From positions 207,919 to 271,918 of the forward strand of contig QANU01010637.1 of assembly GCA_003254905.1 (NCBI GenBank): 64,000 nt of DNA, written 5' to 3'. Positions 12,301 through 24,509 of the stretch are shown here, piece after piece (position 1 is the stretch's first letter; each line of letters begins with the position of its first letter). The notes beneath the pieces are model-generated. The model saw only the letters and a list, made by a program, of their open reading frames with translations, was not told the DNA's origin and did not search any database. The position numbers and the translations under genes are program-made. This stretch comes from Nissolia schottii (lineage: Eukaryota; Streptophyta; Magnoliopsida; Fabales; Fabaceae).

Positions 12301-13229
12301 TGAAAATACAACACCTTTTCGTTTTGGTCTCTCAAATTTTTTTGAAACGAACATAAATGACCTTTGAAAAACTCTAATATGAACCGGGTTTAAGTCTTGA
12401 TTTGGTTTACACATGTAAATTTACTTGTTTCGCATTATATGAACTATTTTTGTATTTCATCTGTTTGTGGTTCAATGGCAGGTTAAGCCGGATGTGGGAA
12501 GTGATGTTTGAATGCCACAAGCTTCAGTTTCAGATCATGTCGGTATCACATAACAACAGCCATGCTAGAATCACCATGCATTCTGAATTACACAGGCAGA
12601 TTACTGCCTATCTTGAAGATGAGCTCCACTTTCTGTCATCAAGCTTTACCAAGTGGATCGGAGCTCAGAAATCGTATCTGGAGGCTATAACCGGATGGCT
12701 CTACAAATGTGTTTCATTCAAACAAAAATCATTCAAGAGGAAAAGGAAGCCGCAATCCGCACAACTGAGGTATTACGTTCCGATATATGCCATCTGTGAT
12801 GTCTGGTTGGAAAAGCTCGGTACATTACCTATAAAGGATGTCACGGATTCTATCAAGAGTTTAGCAGCCGATACTGCCCGGTTCTTGCCACGTCCAGACA
12901 AAAACCAGGTAAAAGGTGCAAATCGTCCTCATGTTAACGGTGAATCATCAGATAATCTATTGAGAGATGACACTTCAGAGGACTGGGTTTCGGGTTTCGA
13001 TCGGTTCCGAGCAAGCCTGATCAGATTTCTCGGTCAACTAAATAGTTTGTCTGGGTCGTCCGTGAAGATGTACACAGAACTTAGACAAGAAATTCAGGGT
13101 GCTAAGAGCAAGTACCAAAGATGGAATTCTCAGTCTCAAAATGGTCATTTGAATTCACAATTTCACAGCGTTCATTCGAATTCCGAATCTCAAGATGATC
13201 AATCCAGGTCACAATCTCAAGCTGTTTAG
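9360..13229 (+). CDS. DUF630/DUF632 protein (NRG2 / bZIP-like family), five exons, 793 aa
   Basis: The exons are 9360-10482, 10904-10975, 11474-11688, 11864-12087 and 12482-13229. Phases join cleanly (1,1,0,2) with GT-AG junctions, giving 793 codons plus stop. The N-terminal DUF630 domain (about residues 1-60) begins MGNSSSTMEDDKALQLCRER, whose MG plus Ser is a plausible N-myristoylation site. A Pro/Ser-rich linker and an acidic run (ELEDDEEE) follow. DUF632 begins near KNFFASMKDIELLFIKASES (about residue 335) and continues through NSVKYLTWHR, YAWERKLYDEVK and LSRMWEVMFECHK. The C-terminus is Ser/Gln/Asn-rich. Family members include Arabidopsis NRG2 (nitrate signalling) and rice REL2 (leaf shape). 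The position beside NHL13 and EIL1 matches At2g27090. Molecular function is unknown, and I do not infer DNA binding from the old bZIP label. Confidence 0.93.
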
Positions 13230-13600
13230 TCGGAAAATAAAACAAGAGAAGAATTGGATGAAACATTGTGGAGTTGCAGTATTATAGCTTTGTGTTGAGC
13301 ACATGAATGATGATGACTTTCAGATACAAGTCCATTGGATGAGGCATTTGTACATGAAAGGATGGAATAAAGTCTGTTATTGATTTTCCATACTTATATG
13401 TTAGGTGGTTATTATTTGGGGGGAAAAGGTGTAAGTACAAGGTTCCAACCGGCGAGGAAAATTAGGATTTAGCTTCTCTAAAGTGTAGGGTGTGCTTTCC
13501 CACTTTAGGAGATAAAGTGCATAATTTCAATCTTTCATATTATCATGTATGTATGATTTGTCATACGATTGTGCACTTTATCCTCTAAATTGTGGTTTGT
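13230..13600 (+). other. 3' UTR region with an inverted-repeat hairpin
   Basis: An aataaa signal follows the stop codon almost at once (near 13235). Arms at 13505-13522 and 13571-13588 pair over about 17 bases (ttaggagataaagtgca against its near complement, two mismatches), leaving a 48-base loop. It is either a small MITE or a UTR stem-loop. Confidence 0.5.
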
Positions 13601-16600
13601 TTAGAGATGAAAAGTTCTGTAGCCATTTTGGTGAACAAATGGTTTCCACGGCGGGTACTTTTTTCTTGTTGATTTTTTATTACCAATTTTATTTATTTTT
13701 AGTTATCTATATGCTATTATGAAGGGATTTCCCTCTAATATTTAGGTCATCATGAATAGCAACTCCTGAGAGCAGCGAAACCCTTTAGTATTGCAGCATG
13801 CTTCTCTTCAAGTTGCTAGAATATGAATTTGTCAAAAAGAAATTGTCTCCTTTCAAAAGAAAAAAAATATGACTCTCTAACATTTCCTTTTGGTTATGTT
13901 TTTAGTGTACATTTTGAAAAAATTAACATTGAATGTGCACTATCTTTTATAGCCATTAATCAAAACAAGAAAATGAATCTAGTGGCTAATATTACATGAA
14001 GAATAATTATGATAATTCACTTATTATTTGGAGTATTGATAGTCTTTAGGTATCTAGTAATATTAATTTATATTTTGATATTTATGAAGAATACTTTCAC
14101 CATTTTACCCTTTTTAATTTTTCTCTTTCACATCGTGCCCCCTCCTTGAAGCGTTCCTTTGACCCCCAACTTGAAGCCCACCGCCCTCACCAGACAACGA
14201 AAATTACTTGAAACTAGATTAGTAAAGGATGACTTGCATGCAATTTTTAGTAAAGGATGCACGGAATTTTAGAGATGCATCAATGATAAATTAACAACGG
14301 ACTAGAATTTTCCGCACTAGCTTCCTTAAGTTTCAATTTTATGACTTCTAGGACTTATATAATCACTTTCTACTGATGGATAAGTTTACACAAATAAAAA
14401 AAATTATGAATTAACAAGGAGTTTGGACAGTCAAGTCTGAGGATAGAGATTATTTTTTCTCAGGAGATCTAATTCAGAGAAATGGGGACATTGTTCTGTT
14501 TGTTGATCCCCTGCCTTCTAGGTATAGGTCTTGATTTAAATGTTGAAAAAGAAAAATTTATGTGGGTTTGCCTCTGAGATTGACATGATTTACTGTGGGT
14601 CAGTGGGTCATGGTAACATCGTAGTGGAGAGTGGGATCATGGTGAAGAAGGAAAATTTGAGTTACAAGTAAGGTTAAATTGGTTTTCTTACCATTACAAA
14701 CTATTGAAAATGGAAAATACAAAACCTCATGTAACAAGTTTTTTGGGCTGTACATGTAAAGTACCCTTTCATGTAATGTACACTGGAAATGTGACCTTTT
14801 CTTTATGGACTCTTAAAAAATTATGACCTTTTTTGTGTGTTTCTGTGATGGGCCTTCTTCTATTTTTTGGGGGTCCAAAGAAAGGTTTGGACTTCAACTT
14901 ATAAAGGACCTGAAGGAGTGAGTGAACATTGGTAATCACAAAGACTTGAGCCTAAAAAACTGGTAGCAAAAGTTTTTGAGAGATTATTCACTCTTTTAGG
15001 AGTAAATACCATTGATGAGAGCCTAGAAAAAAATAAATAAATTAGTGTTTAGGGACAACGTGATATGAACCCACTGGAACAAGTTAAACGTCGGTGTTGA
15101 TGCATAGATTTACAAGCTGTTGTTCAAATTTATTTTTGACTTCCCTGGCAGCTTTCTCTAGTTTCAACGCCTTTTCTAAATCATAACAATACATTGTAAT
15201 TATCTTTGATGATTCGATAACAGGAAATCTTTTTAAAGTAAAAGTTAGACACATAGATGAAAAAAAAAGTTTAAAAGACTTAATTGTTAAATTTATTTAT
15301 TAACTTATACATTTTAATAAATGACATTTAGTATTTTGTTTTTTATTTTATTATTTAAAATGCTTAGTATCATTTATTAGAAACTTTTTTAAGTATAATG
15401 CTTTGATGAGTATTTTGTTACAAAAGAAAGTGTAAATAAACATGATATTTCCCTAGTCAAGTGTCTGATACCATAGGCCAAAATGACTTTCATGAACATT
15501 ATTAAATCTCACCCAAAAGAAATATTTTTTAGTAAAATATAATTCTTTATATCATTGTTTACTTAGTCTTGTAGTCTTTATATTTTTTCCCTTCTTATCT
15601 ATATATAAAAAAGAAGAACCATGACCTCTGCCATGTATAAAGTTCAAACTTAGGTCTGACTTATGCAAATGTCCAGCTTGCTACAGCATAATTTGAAATG
15701 TTCACTTGGGGCTGGTGTTGGTTAGGTGCATGAGCTTCCTTCTAAGTACACTCAACCTTATGTTTTGTGCATCTTTTAATCCCACTAGTTGATTTATGCA
15801 TAGTACATGCATTTTCCCATTCATTGAATTTGACTAAGTTATGCTTTTCTACTACTTAGGAAAAACTAACAAGAAAGCTATGTAATTTATAGCTGCCAAC
15901 TGCTCCTACTACAATACTTGGTTTTAGTTATACAATCACTTTCGCTAAAATTAGTTACAAATCATAAATTAGGCTAATTTTAACATGGTCCGAGTACTTG
16001 CCAAGACCATTTTGGTCCAAGATAAAATATAAGAACTTGAAAATTTTAAAGGACTAGGTAACAATATAAAAGTTACTGTTATACANACAGAGAGCCAATG
16101 AAAAATGAGAGGAAGGTGGATATGGCAGATTTGAGGTAGCTATCTCCTGCCCCTTCCCCTGCGCCGCTGAAGTCATGTTACAACTCCTCTTTGTCATTGT
16201 CCATTGCCTCTGCCACAACGTCTTCTTCTTCTTCTTTTGAAAGTAAGAAGACATATTGAAAGCCCTAAGTTATATGCAAGGCCGGTTTTCGTTAAAGTTT
16301 CTTAAGGGGTTTTGTAGAACTTTGAAAGGCAAATGTGACGAGCCTAAGAGCGTTCAATTTCAATGAATGACGAGTAAGAAATCGCTCATGAACCACATGA
16401 AATTCATCAAAACTTTCTTTGTTTAGAGCATGGTTCATCAAACCATTATATCGGTATTGTAGATTCCGTCCTTACAATTTTGTAGACTCTAAAATTAAGA
16501 TTAGAGGTTGAAGGAGATGAGTTGGACCCCTTCTAAGTCTCATGGATGTCACACATGTTGACAATGTCCACCGTATACACATTCACATAAGTGTTATAAT

Positions 16601-17314
16601 TTTAAATGGTATTCTAGAAGTAATAATGGAATTGAAAGTAGAAGGAACAAATGAATGATGATAAATGGCACCGATCAAGCTCCATTTATCATTCCATTCC
16701 AGGCTAATGAATCATCTTTTTCCTTTCCCAACACCCTATACTCCTTCAATGTAATATTGTCAATCAAATTGCTTACACTACGCTATCAAATGGGTGAATC
16801 TCACTCAGATTTCAATACCCAACAAAAACAACCATTTATCTTAATCTTAATTAACAATAATTAATTACTGTATTAATTACAATTTGGACTAACAATATTA
16901 CCATCAATAAAATTTTAAAAGTTACCCAAAGTTTAAAGTGTAATATCAAAATTATATTTTAAAAACTTAGAGTCAAAAATAAAATTCAACATTATTAATT
17001 AGGACCATTAAATAAAAAATTAATGGACAAAACACTAGGACCAACTTACATAAAAAAAAAATTACATAAAAAGAAAACTTACACCAAATAACCAAAGCCC
17101 ACATTATAAAACATCAAGCAAAATTGTTGTAGAATAGTATCTTTAATTGATACATCACCGTCTGTATATTTACTAAATGGCTCAAGCAAAATGAAATCAA
17201 ATACTAGCATGGATAATGTATCAATCAATGTATATCTTTCATATTAAAAGTTTAAAACAAATAAATAAAAAATGAATAATCTCAAAACGGTTCCAACCCT
17301 ATCTCAGGTTATCA
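13601..17314. other. Intergenic AT-rich sequence, no gene seen
   Basis: Short open frames here (16054-16254, 16655-16864) lack any recognisable feature, and one spans an ambiguous base at 16086. A 13-base match to the miR169 core near 14229 has no hairpin partner. No element was resolved. Confidence 0.5.
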
Positions 17315-18136
17315 TCACCAAAGCTTGACCTTGTAATTACAATCCTTAGAAACTATCTTAGCCTTCGCCGTTAACTGATCCACCGTTACGTCACAGTTAA
17401 CTTTAACGGTGATCTTCCACGTCTTAAAGGACCCCACTTTTATTCTCACCGGCGCCACCAGCTTAACGGTCAACGGCACCTGCCGTTTGGTCTGCGCATT
17501 CACCAACGCTGTTTCGTCCGTTCTCTTCAGCTTGATTCCGTTTCCCCTTAACGCCGTCAGAAACACCGTCACGTTGTTCGACGGCTGGTAAAACTCCGGC
17601 AGCGCGCCGTTACAGAGCCTAACGCCGTTAAAGTAAATCTCCGCGGAGCTATCTCTCTCGTAACGGATCCCGATCTTGTCGTTAGGGTTATCGGCTCTGA
17701 CGGTAACGTCGATCTCCGGCGAGATCGGCGCGGTGGACGGCGGCGATTCGGTGAGGTTCAGTCCCTTGACGGCGATGCGATCGATGGAGTAGTGCGGCGC
17801 CTCCGGACGGTAAACTAAGTAGAGGACGCCGGCGGCGATTCCGAGGAGGACGACGAGGACGAAGAGGACTCCGATGAGCCAGCAACAGCAGCAGCAGCAG
17901 CGGTTACGGCGGTGGCTACGGCGAGTGTACTGGTCATAGCGGCGTGCGTTCTCCGGCGTAGGGACGCGGTAGATCTGGTCCTTGGGGATCTGGATGACGT
18001 AGGTTCCCGGCGGCGGAACGGGCTTCTCAGATTGCGGAGGGTACGGCTTCGGCGCGGCGGTGACGGCGGCGCCGGCGACCTGAAGCGGTCTGGTTTGGAT
18101 TTCTGCGGAGTCGCTGGGGTGAACTCGGTCGGCCAT
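17315..18136 (-). CDS. NHL13: NDR1/HIN1-like (NHL13-type) LEA-2 membrane protein, 273 aa
   Basis: The single-exon coding region begins MADRVHPSDS and ends NYKVKLW, matching the NHL13 layout I recall from Arabidopsis (start MAERVYPADS-like, end DVDLW). A Pro-rich N-terminal cytosolic region contains the family motif PKDQIYRVPTPENARRY (about 51-67). A six-Cys run (residues 80-85) and one membrane helix (about 86-109, WLIGVLFVLVVLLGIAAGVL) follow. The extracellular LEA-2 domain has NPNDKIGIRYE and N-glycosylation sites (NLT, NVT). The frame is open upstream to 18250, but that part is low-complexity and I read it as leader-intron sequence, so the Met at 18136 is chosen. NHL proteins sit at the plasma membrane and are linked to pathogen responses. 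The coding region is GC-rich compared with its flanks. Confidence 0.92.
   Translation of the reverse strand: MADRVHPSDSAEIQTRPLQVAGAAVTAAPKPYPPQSEKPVPPPGTYVIQIPKDQIYRVPTPENARRYDQYTRRSHRRNRCCCCCCWLIGVLFVLVVLLGIAAGVLYLVYRPEAPHYSIDRIAVKGLNLTESPPSTAPISPEIDVTVRADNPNDKIGIRYERDSSAEIYFNGVRLCNGALPEFYQPSNNVTVFLTALRGNGIKLKRTDETALVNAQTKRQVPLTVKLVAPVRIKVGSFKTWKITVKVNCDVTVDQLTAKAKIVSKDCNYKVKLW
17884..17905 (-). repeat. Coding CAG/CTG microsatellite encoding poly-Cys
   Basis: A near-perfect trinucleotide run (cagcagcagcagcag on the plus strand) encodes the CCCCCC block immediately before the NHL13 membrane helix. Confidence 0.85.
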
Positions 18137-18910
18137 TGAGCGAGTCAGTGACGAGTCAAGGAGCTCTGAGAAAATGCAAAATGCAAAATGAAATCTGAAA
18201 TCTGAAATCCGAAATTGAAAATTGAAATGCAAATGGAAATGGAAGAGCAAGTGTTTAACTTTTAACTGCGTAGTTTGCGCGTAATGTAATATACAAATAA
18301 ATTTGAAAAATTATATAATTTAATAAAAAAATTGATATCTGATGATACATTGCACGTTAGAAGCATTAATTCTACGTGTTGACTCATCCTCGATAGATAT
18401 AAAAAGTGTGAGCCATTGCTAATATAATTTGATTTTGCGGTAAATTTAATGAGAATAATTACAATATTGATGATAGATTGAAATTGAAATATAATTAAGA
18501 AATGTCACCGATTTGTATTGAATTTATAATTTATAATGGTGAAAAAATAATTGGATCAGATTTATCTCTATTTCCTTTTTCTTCTCTGAGAAAATGATTA
18601 TCATATTATATACCATTGATGCTTGATGCCCAAGAAATGAATTAAAATCACAGATCCGATGCTTCTTTTTGACATAATTAAGTAGGAAAAGTGTTACTTA
18701 TTTTGGTGAGGATGAAAGAAGAAGAAGAAGAAAAAAAAATAGAGAAAACAAGAAGATGAAAATTATGATTATAATTAAACAAGAGGAGAAAGCAGTAAAC
18801 TTACATGAAGAAGGAGCAAGGATTTTGTTGAATGAGCTATGCTTTGTGATTAGTGTGTGAGAGAGAGAGAGGAAGAAAAGACAAGAGTGAGCAATGTGTA
18901 TTTATAGTGA
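18137..18910 (-). promoter_or_regulatory. Predicted promoter, leader exon and leader intron of the NHL13 gene
   Basis: On the minus strand a TATA box (ACTATAAATA, 18899-18908) is followed by a CT-rich leader (ctctctctctctcac) and a consensus donor GTAAGT (GT at 18804-18803). A pyrimidine-rich tract ending TTTTCTCAG (AG at 18167-18166) is a strong acceptor 29 bases before the NHL13 start. I infer a 639-bp leader intron (18166-18804). The alternative is that the TATA unit starts a separate transcript and NHL13 uses its own promoter near 18290. Confidence 0.6.
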
Positions 18911-20699
18911 GAGGGGGAATGAATGTCATGGATTGTGTTGAATAATGATGCTTGTTCGAAGAAGTGAAGGTATTGCAAAATAATAATAAACCTTGAAAAT
19001 CTTATAAGGGAAATATCCAATAGTATAAAATTAAATCAAATTGGATTACAGTTCAATGTGGGGTCACTTAAGGTTGGCAAGGAGTGTTTGGCTGATGTGT
19101 GATCCTTGCTTTTGTATTGACACGGGGATGTCAATCTGAACGCTGAAATCGCGTCATTTTTCTCTTTTTCCATTTTGTCTGTGAGCTGGTTGGCGCTTTG
19201 CCACACACGGTTTTGTGAATGAATATGTACATTTGTCTTTCTGTAAAAGACTCTGCACTTAAATTTCTTACTAAAAACACTATTAGTGCTTATTTGGGAT
19301 TAGGATTATCGTCCAAATATAACTTTTGTTTCTTTAAAATGTTATTTTCTAAAATGATCTGATATGTTTGGTAATTAATATAGAAATTTTGATTTTTATT
19401 TTATTTAAACTAGGAATAGAAAAACAAAAAAATAAAAATAAATTCAATAGGTATTATTCTTTAACATTTTGATTATAGATAGAAGATAATTATTTGGAAG
19501 CATAATTTTTTTTTATCAAATCAACATCAAATATTACACATAGTTCTTCATATCTTAAGATAAGTATCCCAAATTAATAAATTTGATATGGTTAGTGTTA
19601 ATATCTTAATATGATTAAATATTTTAGTAATATCTAGGTATTTTAACAATATTCACGATAACACATAAAACATAAAATAGTGTCTATGATATTTTTAAAA
19701 ACTAAAATTTCATATAAAATAGGATATAAGATTAAAATAAAAATAGAATATCTAACCAATTTTTAAAAAAAAATAGAAATAAAGAAGATATATTTAAAAA
19801 TTTCAAGTCCCAACTTTGAATTTCAACACATAAAACATAAAATAGTGGAAGACCATTGTTGAACATACAATGCAATTCTTCAATTCTACTTTAAAGTTTA
19901 CATTTTTAAATATTTAGATATATATTTTAGATGGAGACTAATAACTAAGAGTTAATAGCTCAATTAGCATTTTTCTTGATATCTCTATGTCAAAGGTTAA
20001 GATGGAGCGGGAGAACACATGATTGCTTAATTTGTGCGTTCAACCCATGAGGTGAAATATATATCATATAATATTCAAGCACTTAGTCTTACTATCTTGC
20101 CTAGTGTGATTTGCAGGTTATTCCAATGGATTTGGGTGATTTATAGTTATTTATGTTTGTAATTCATAATTATAGTATAAATATATTATGATGTATGTGT
20201 GTATGTGTGTATATATATATTTTACAATATTTGGTACGGTACATTACCATATGACAACCATGATATCAGGTATTCTGTAATGTAAATAAATTATTTTATA
20301 CCATTTTTATTTGTTTTTGGATAAAACTTGGATTACCTTTTTATCTCCATTTTATTTACTTCTTCAATCATGAGTGGACAAATGTACATTTCTTTTGAAA
20401 TATGTGCACTTTTATTTTTTTAAATTACTTATTTCGAAAAAAATATGTCCATGTAACATTGTATGATTGAAAAAATAGATAGAATAAATGGAAAAAATAA
20501 AACTAAAATAATCTAAAGAGGCGTTTGGTACATTGTTTTCAAGATTTACTGAGTAATCTAAATTACCTTTAAAAAAATTGTCGCTTGTTAAATTGCTAAT
20601 AATGTTACATTGTTATGTTTGGTATGCACATGTCATATAACTAAGAATTTACATTACCTTATTTGGTATATAAAAAATATTACGAGGTAATATACGTTA

Positions 20700-20795
20700 A
20701 TTATTATTATTATTGTTATTATTATTACTATTATTACTATTGTTGTTGTTATTTTTTTTTTTTATTATTACTATTTATTATTATTATTATTGATT
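20700..20795. repeat. Imperfect TTA/TTG/ACT trinucleotide microsatellite
   Basis: The run reads ttattattattattgttatt and similar words, interrupted by a T-run near 20752-20763. A spurious Tyr-rich open frame results. Confidence 0.85.
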
Positions 20796-22269
20796 ATGAT
20801 TACTTGGAGGAGGTAATTCAAACATACTCCTCCCATAATTTACATTACCACTTTGAAGACAATGTGAATTATTTGATTAATTCAGATTATTGGCAATAAT
20901 GTGANAAAATACATAAATGACCCCAATAAGAAACACAACATATAATAATAAAAAAAATGGAGAATCCCAAATTATTACCTAAGGCAAGAATAATATAAAC
21001 AGGTTTAAGAAAATTTGAGACCTAAGAACTAAAATTAGAGACATCGACTAAATTAAAATAGTCACATATTCTTAAAATATGCGGTTATCATGTTTCAAAT
21101 TTGATCTTATACGTTATTGTTGTCATTGTCTTCATCACTTTCCTTCAATTGTTCCTCCATCTATATTCCTTTTGAGCTCACACAAAAACCAGTTGATCTA
21201 GAGTACATAGACTAGAAGGTAAGAACACATGAAGATGAGGTAGCAGGAGTGCAGTGCTAGGCAATGGGGTTGCGCATGCTAGAAAGGTGCTATTATGAGT
21301 ACCATATTGACTAAACAAGCAAACTCAATATGATACATAAATCATAAAGTTTTCTCACCTAATGAATTGATTTTTTGAGTTGGGCTCTCTTCATGGATTT
21401 AAGTTATAACAATTATTATATAGTTAGACTACAAAAAAAATTACCTACAGACTAGATTAAAATAAGTCATGAATCTGAATTACTTATTGAGCTAGTCTTT
21501 TGGTTGGGCTTGGACTCTTGATTCCATAGTGCCGGACTCTCATCTCATCTACTACTCCATTTCCTGTTTTTAGGTATGAAAAAGAGTAGTGAGACTAATA
21601 GATTAGTTGAAATAGTCTCATTAGTGAGCTATGATTCGTACAAGTTATTGATTCATTCGGCTTATATCAAAATAAAAATAAAAGTCATAGATTCACTCGG
21701 ACTAGTTCATCTTATATACCATATATATTGTCTGATTGTGTAGCCAATTGGAGCACATCAAGTTCTTGTGTGGTAGTTAGGAGAGACATATGCATGTAAA
21801 ATCGATTGCCTTTATTTTTCTTTAATGATAAATTTATTCTATTGGTCAATTAATCAACCAACAATAATATATACAGATTTTTTTGTGACGGGGCAATAAT
21901 ACTTACACACTTTTTTTCCCCCTCAGATTCTTCACAAATAACAAACTGGCTTAAAAATCCATCTATTACTTGATATTTTAGTTAAACAAATAAAAACTCT
22001 ACCACATATTCAATTTTTTTTAGACAAAGGGGCTAAAGCCCAATAAGAAGAACCAACAAGACTAGCCTCCACGAGACTACGCAATCTAAATTAAATCATT
22101 CAAAAGTAACGGACGAGTAGCTGCAAGAGCTACATCAAAATAAGGAAGACCACTGTTAAAGTCAACCAATATAACTAAATTTTCACTTAGAACAATGTTA
22201 ACAAATCGGGACATTAACTTTTACGTGGTAAAAAAAATGGGTTGGATACGAATATTACAAATATATGGG

Positions 22270-22450
22270 TCGAAAAATTGAAAATGCCATAGTATAAGGC
22301 GATTTTAGAATTTCAAAAAAAAAAAGAATAAAGGGGTGAAATCGTCATCCCTTTGACGATTTCAGTGGCAATTTCAGCACATGGCAGGTTTTTTAATGGT
22401 ACTGAAATTGCCATGTCTTGTGGCGCTTTCAGTACCGTCACCCATATAAT
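22270..22450 (-). repeat. Second aaatcgcc-type repeat, opposite orientation
   Basis: Repeated words such as ggcgattttaga, gaaatcgtcatcc, gacgatttcag, ggcaatttcagc and ctgaaattgccatg alternate around an A-run, as in 3690-3900. The reverse complement aligns by eye with that copy, including its A/T-rich tail, so the two appear to be members of one dispersed family. Confidence 0.5.
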
Positions 22451-23461
22451 TGTAAATCGTATATCATATGCATATTACAGGGATTTGTTATACTTGGGAA
22501 AATATACTTGTAAAAAAAACCTAACAAATCAACCTACTCCTATCAATGACATGTGACATTATGTTAAGTTTTTTTTATAGGAATAAAATAAGTGAATTTG
22601 TAAGTTAATAAGTTATTTCGCCTAAACATTTTTCTTTTGTTTATTGTAAGTGTAACTTTTCGTTTTTGGATAGGAAGATCCACAAGTGGAGTATCAAACG
22701 GGCTCTGCCCAAGAATTTAGCCCAAAGATTTTAACAAATATATGTATTGGGTCAAAAAATAAAACTGGATAATTTCAGTTTAACTTTGATTGGCCCGGTG
22801 TAGGCTGACTCTCAGTAAGTTCAGCGAGTTAATTAGTTTTAAAAAGTAGAGAGTGAATTCTCTTCATTTGATTTATTGTCATGTATTATTAAGTATTATT
22901 TTTTTATTATAAATTTTTTTGACAATAATACTCTAAAGTGTGGATAAAGTAAAGTTTTTCATAGATCAGTTAAATGTTAACGAATTTCACTTCTTACTTT
23001 ATTGATTTAAAGATGAAAATTTTCACTTTACCCACTATAAAGTGAGTTCCTTATTTCAAAGAATCCAAATCTAGCTTTCTTTCTTACTTAGATCATGAGT
23101 TTTTTTAAAAAGGTAAAAATAATTCATATATTTGGAAAAAAATTCAATGTTTAACGAATGAGTTTTCATGTAATAAAAATGTCTAGAAGAATCAAAATAA
23201 AAGAGCAAATAATATAACTAACAAACAAGTACATTTAGTGCATAAATCTCTTCCTTAAAAACTATCTAAACACACTAATCTAATTGAAACCTTTTAAAAA
23301 GTTCCATTTTATGTAAAAAAGAAAAAACGCATATATAGAATTATGATTAATTCATTATCATAAAAAGACAAAAGAATAGATAAGTACTAAGAAACCCAAA
23401 CGGTAGTTTCATCAAAGGCAATTACTGCCATCTAAATCTTCCAAATTTTTTTGCCTGCATG

Positions 23462-23535
23462 CTTATAAACCACTCAATACCTTTGATTTTCTGTCATCAA
23501 CAGAAGGAGAATCACATTCCAAGAAAAATTCATCC
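23462..23535 (+). promoter_or_regulatory. TATA box and 5' UTR of the thaumatin-like gene
   Basis: A TATA-like element (cttataaac, 23462-23470) lies about 66 bp before the start codon, leaving a short leader of roughly 40 bases. The start context ccatgg is good. Confidence 0.65.
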
Positions 23536-24464
23536 ATGGAAGTTCAAGCTCTCTTTGCTTTCACTCTTCTAGCCCTCTATATATCAGGCATGCACGTAAT
23601 CTTCCCATCTCCACCATTTTTTTTTGTATTTTTCTTGTTTTCATTGAAAATAATAAAATCTTAAATCCATGAGAACAGAAATCAAACGTACCCTATGCTT
23701 AATTGTTGTATTCACTAACAAAAACAATTATATGCTACATATTGATTCATGTTGTGTGTGTTTTGGTTGCAGGGGTTCGCTCAGCAACATTTACAATCAC
23801 AAACAAGTGTCCATTCACTGTGTGGCCAGGAGCGCTAACACCTCAAAACAAGCCACAACTATCAACAACCGGCTTTGAACTTGCCCCCAAGGCAAGTTTC
23901 TCTATTGAGGCCCCCAACGAATGGTCAGGCCGGTTCTGGGGGAGAACAAACTGCACCACAAACCCGTCATCTGGCAACAATTTCACTTGCCAGACTGGGG
24001 ACTGTGGCAGCGGCCAGATCACATGCAATAACAAGGGTGGAATTCCGCCAGCATCACTCGCGGAATTCACCTTGGCACCGAACGGGGGGCAGGACTTCTA
24101 CGATGTGAGCCTAGTTGACGGGTTCAACCTGCCGCTTTCGATCTCTCCGCAGGGAGGGCAGGGCGGTAATTGCACCGCAACCGGCTGCCCTGCCAATGTG
24201 AACTCTATCTGCCCTAAAGAATTGGCTGTGAAGGGTCTTGATGGGAGGAGCGTCATTTCTTGCAAGAGTGCATGCTTGGAATTCAAGCAACCACAATATT
24301 GTTGCAATGGTGAATATGGTAGCCCTGATAAGTGCCAACCTACAAATTACTCAAGGATCTTCAAGGGACAGTGCCCTCAGGCTTATAGCTATGCTTTTGA
24401 TGACAAGTCCAGCTTATTCACATGTTTTGGTGGACCTAGCTATGCCATCACATTTTGCCCATGA
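23536..24464 (+). CDS. Thaumatin-like (PR-5) secreted protein, two exons, 247 aa
   Basis: The exons are 23536-23587 and 23773-24464. The first encodes most of a signal peptide ([17 protein letters not shown]). Cleavage probably falls near GVRSA, leaving a mature chain starting about [16 protein letters not shown]. Sixteen cysteines are present, the number expected for eight disulfides of a full-size thaumatin fold. Conserved stretches include [15 protein letters not shown] and [14 protein letters not shown] (the acidic-cleft region), CPKEL, YCCNGEY and the C-terminal [13 protein letters not shown]. The frame needs a phase-1 junction: the acceptor ttgcag is clear, but the matching donor is GC (cag/gcatgc), not GT, so a GC-AG intron is inferred. 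Family members act in the apoplast, and many are antifungal or bind glucans. I infer a defence or stress role, not a specific activity. Confidence 0.92.
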
Positions 24465-24503
24465 TTTCATTCAGTTTTAGATTCTGCTTTCAATAGATTC
24501 TAC

Positions 24504-24509
24504 AATAAA
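24504..24509 (+). terminator. Poly(A) signal of the thaumatin-like gene
   Basis: A canonical aataaa lies 40 bp after the stop codon. Confidence 0.6.

Larger units (their letters stand above)
18911..23455. other. Intergenic AT-rich sequence
   Basis: No intact gene is seen. The stretch contains a (TTA/TTG) microsatellite, an aaatcgcc-type repeat at 22270-22450, and an A/T-rich patch near 22010-22170 (gacaaaggggctaaagccc) resembling the tail of an inverted retroelement. An ambiguous base lies at 20905. Confidence 0.5.

Noticed and set aside
14224..14245. Partial match to the miR169 core (aaggatgacttgc)
   Set aside because: The outer bases do not match and no complementary star arm is visible nearby, so a chance match is likely.
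17315..18250. Longer 311-codon version of the NHL protein
   Set aside because: The extra 38 residues are Phe/His-rich translation of repeat sequence before a strong acceptor, and the family start fits the Met at 18136.
20663..20899. Tyr-rich 78-codon frame
   Set aside because: It is the translation of a trinucleotide microsatellite.
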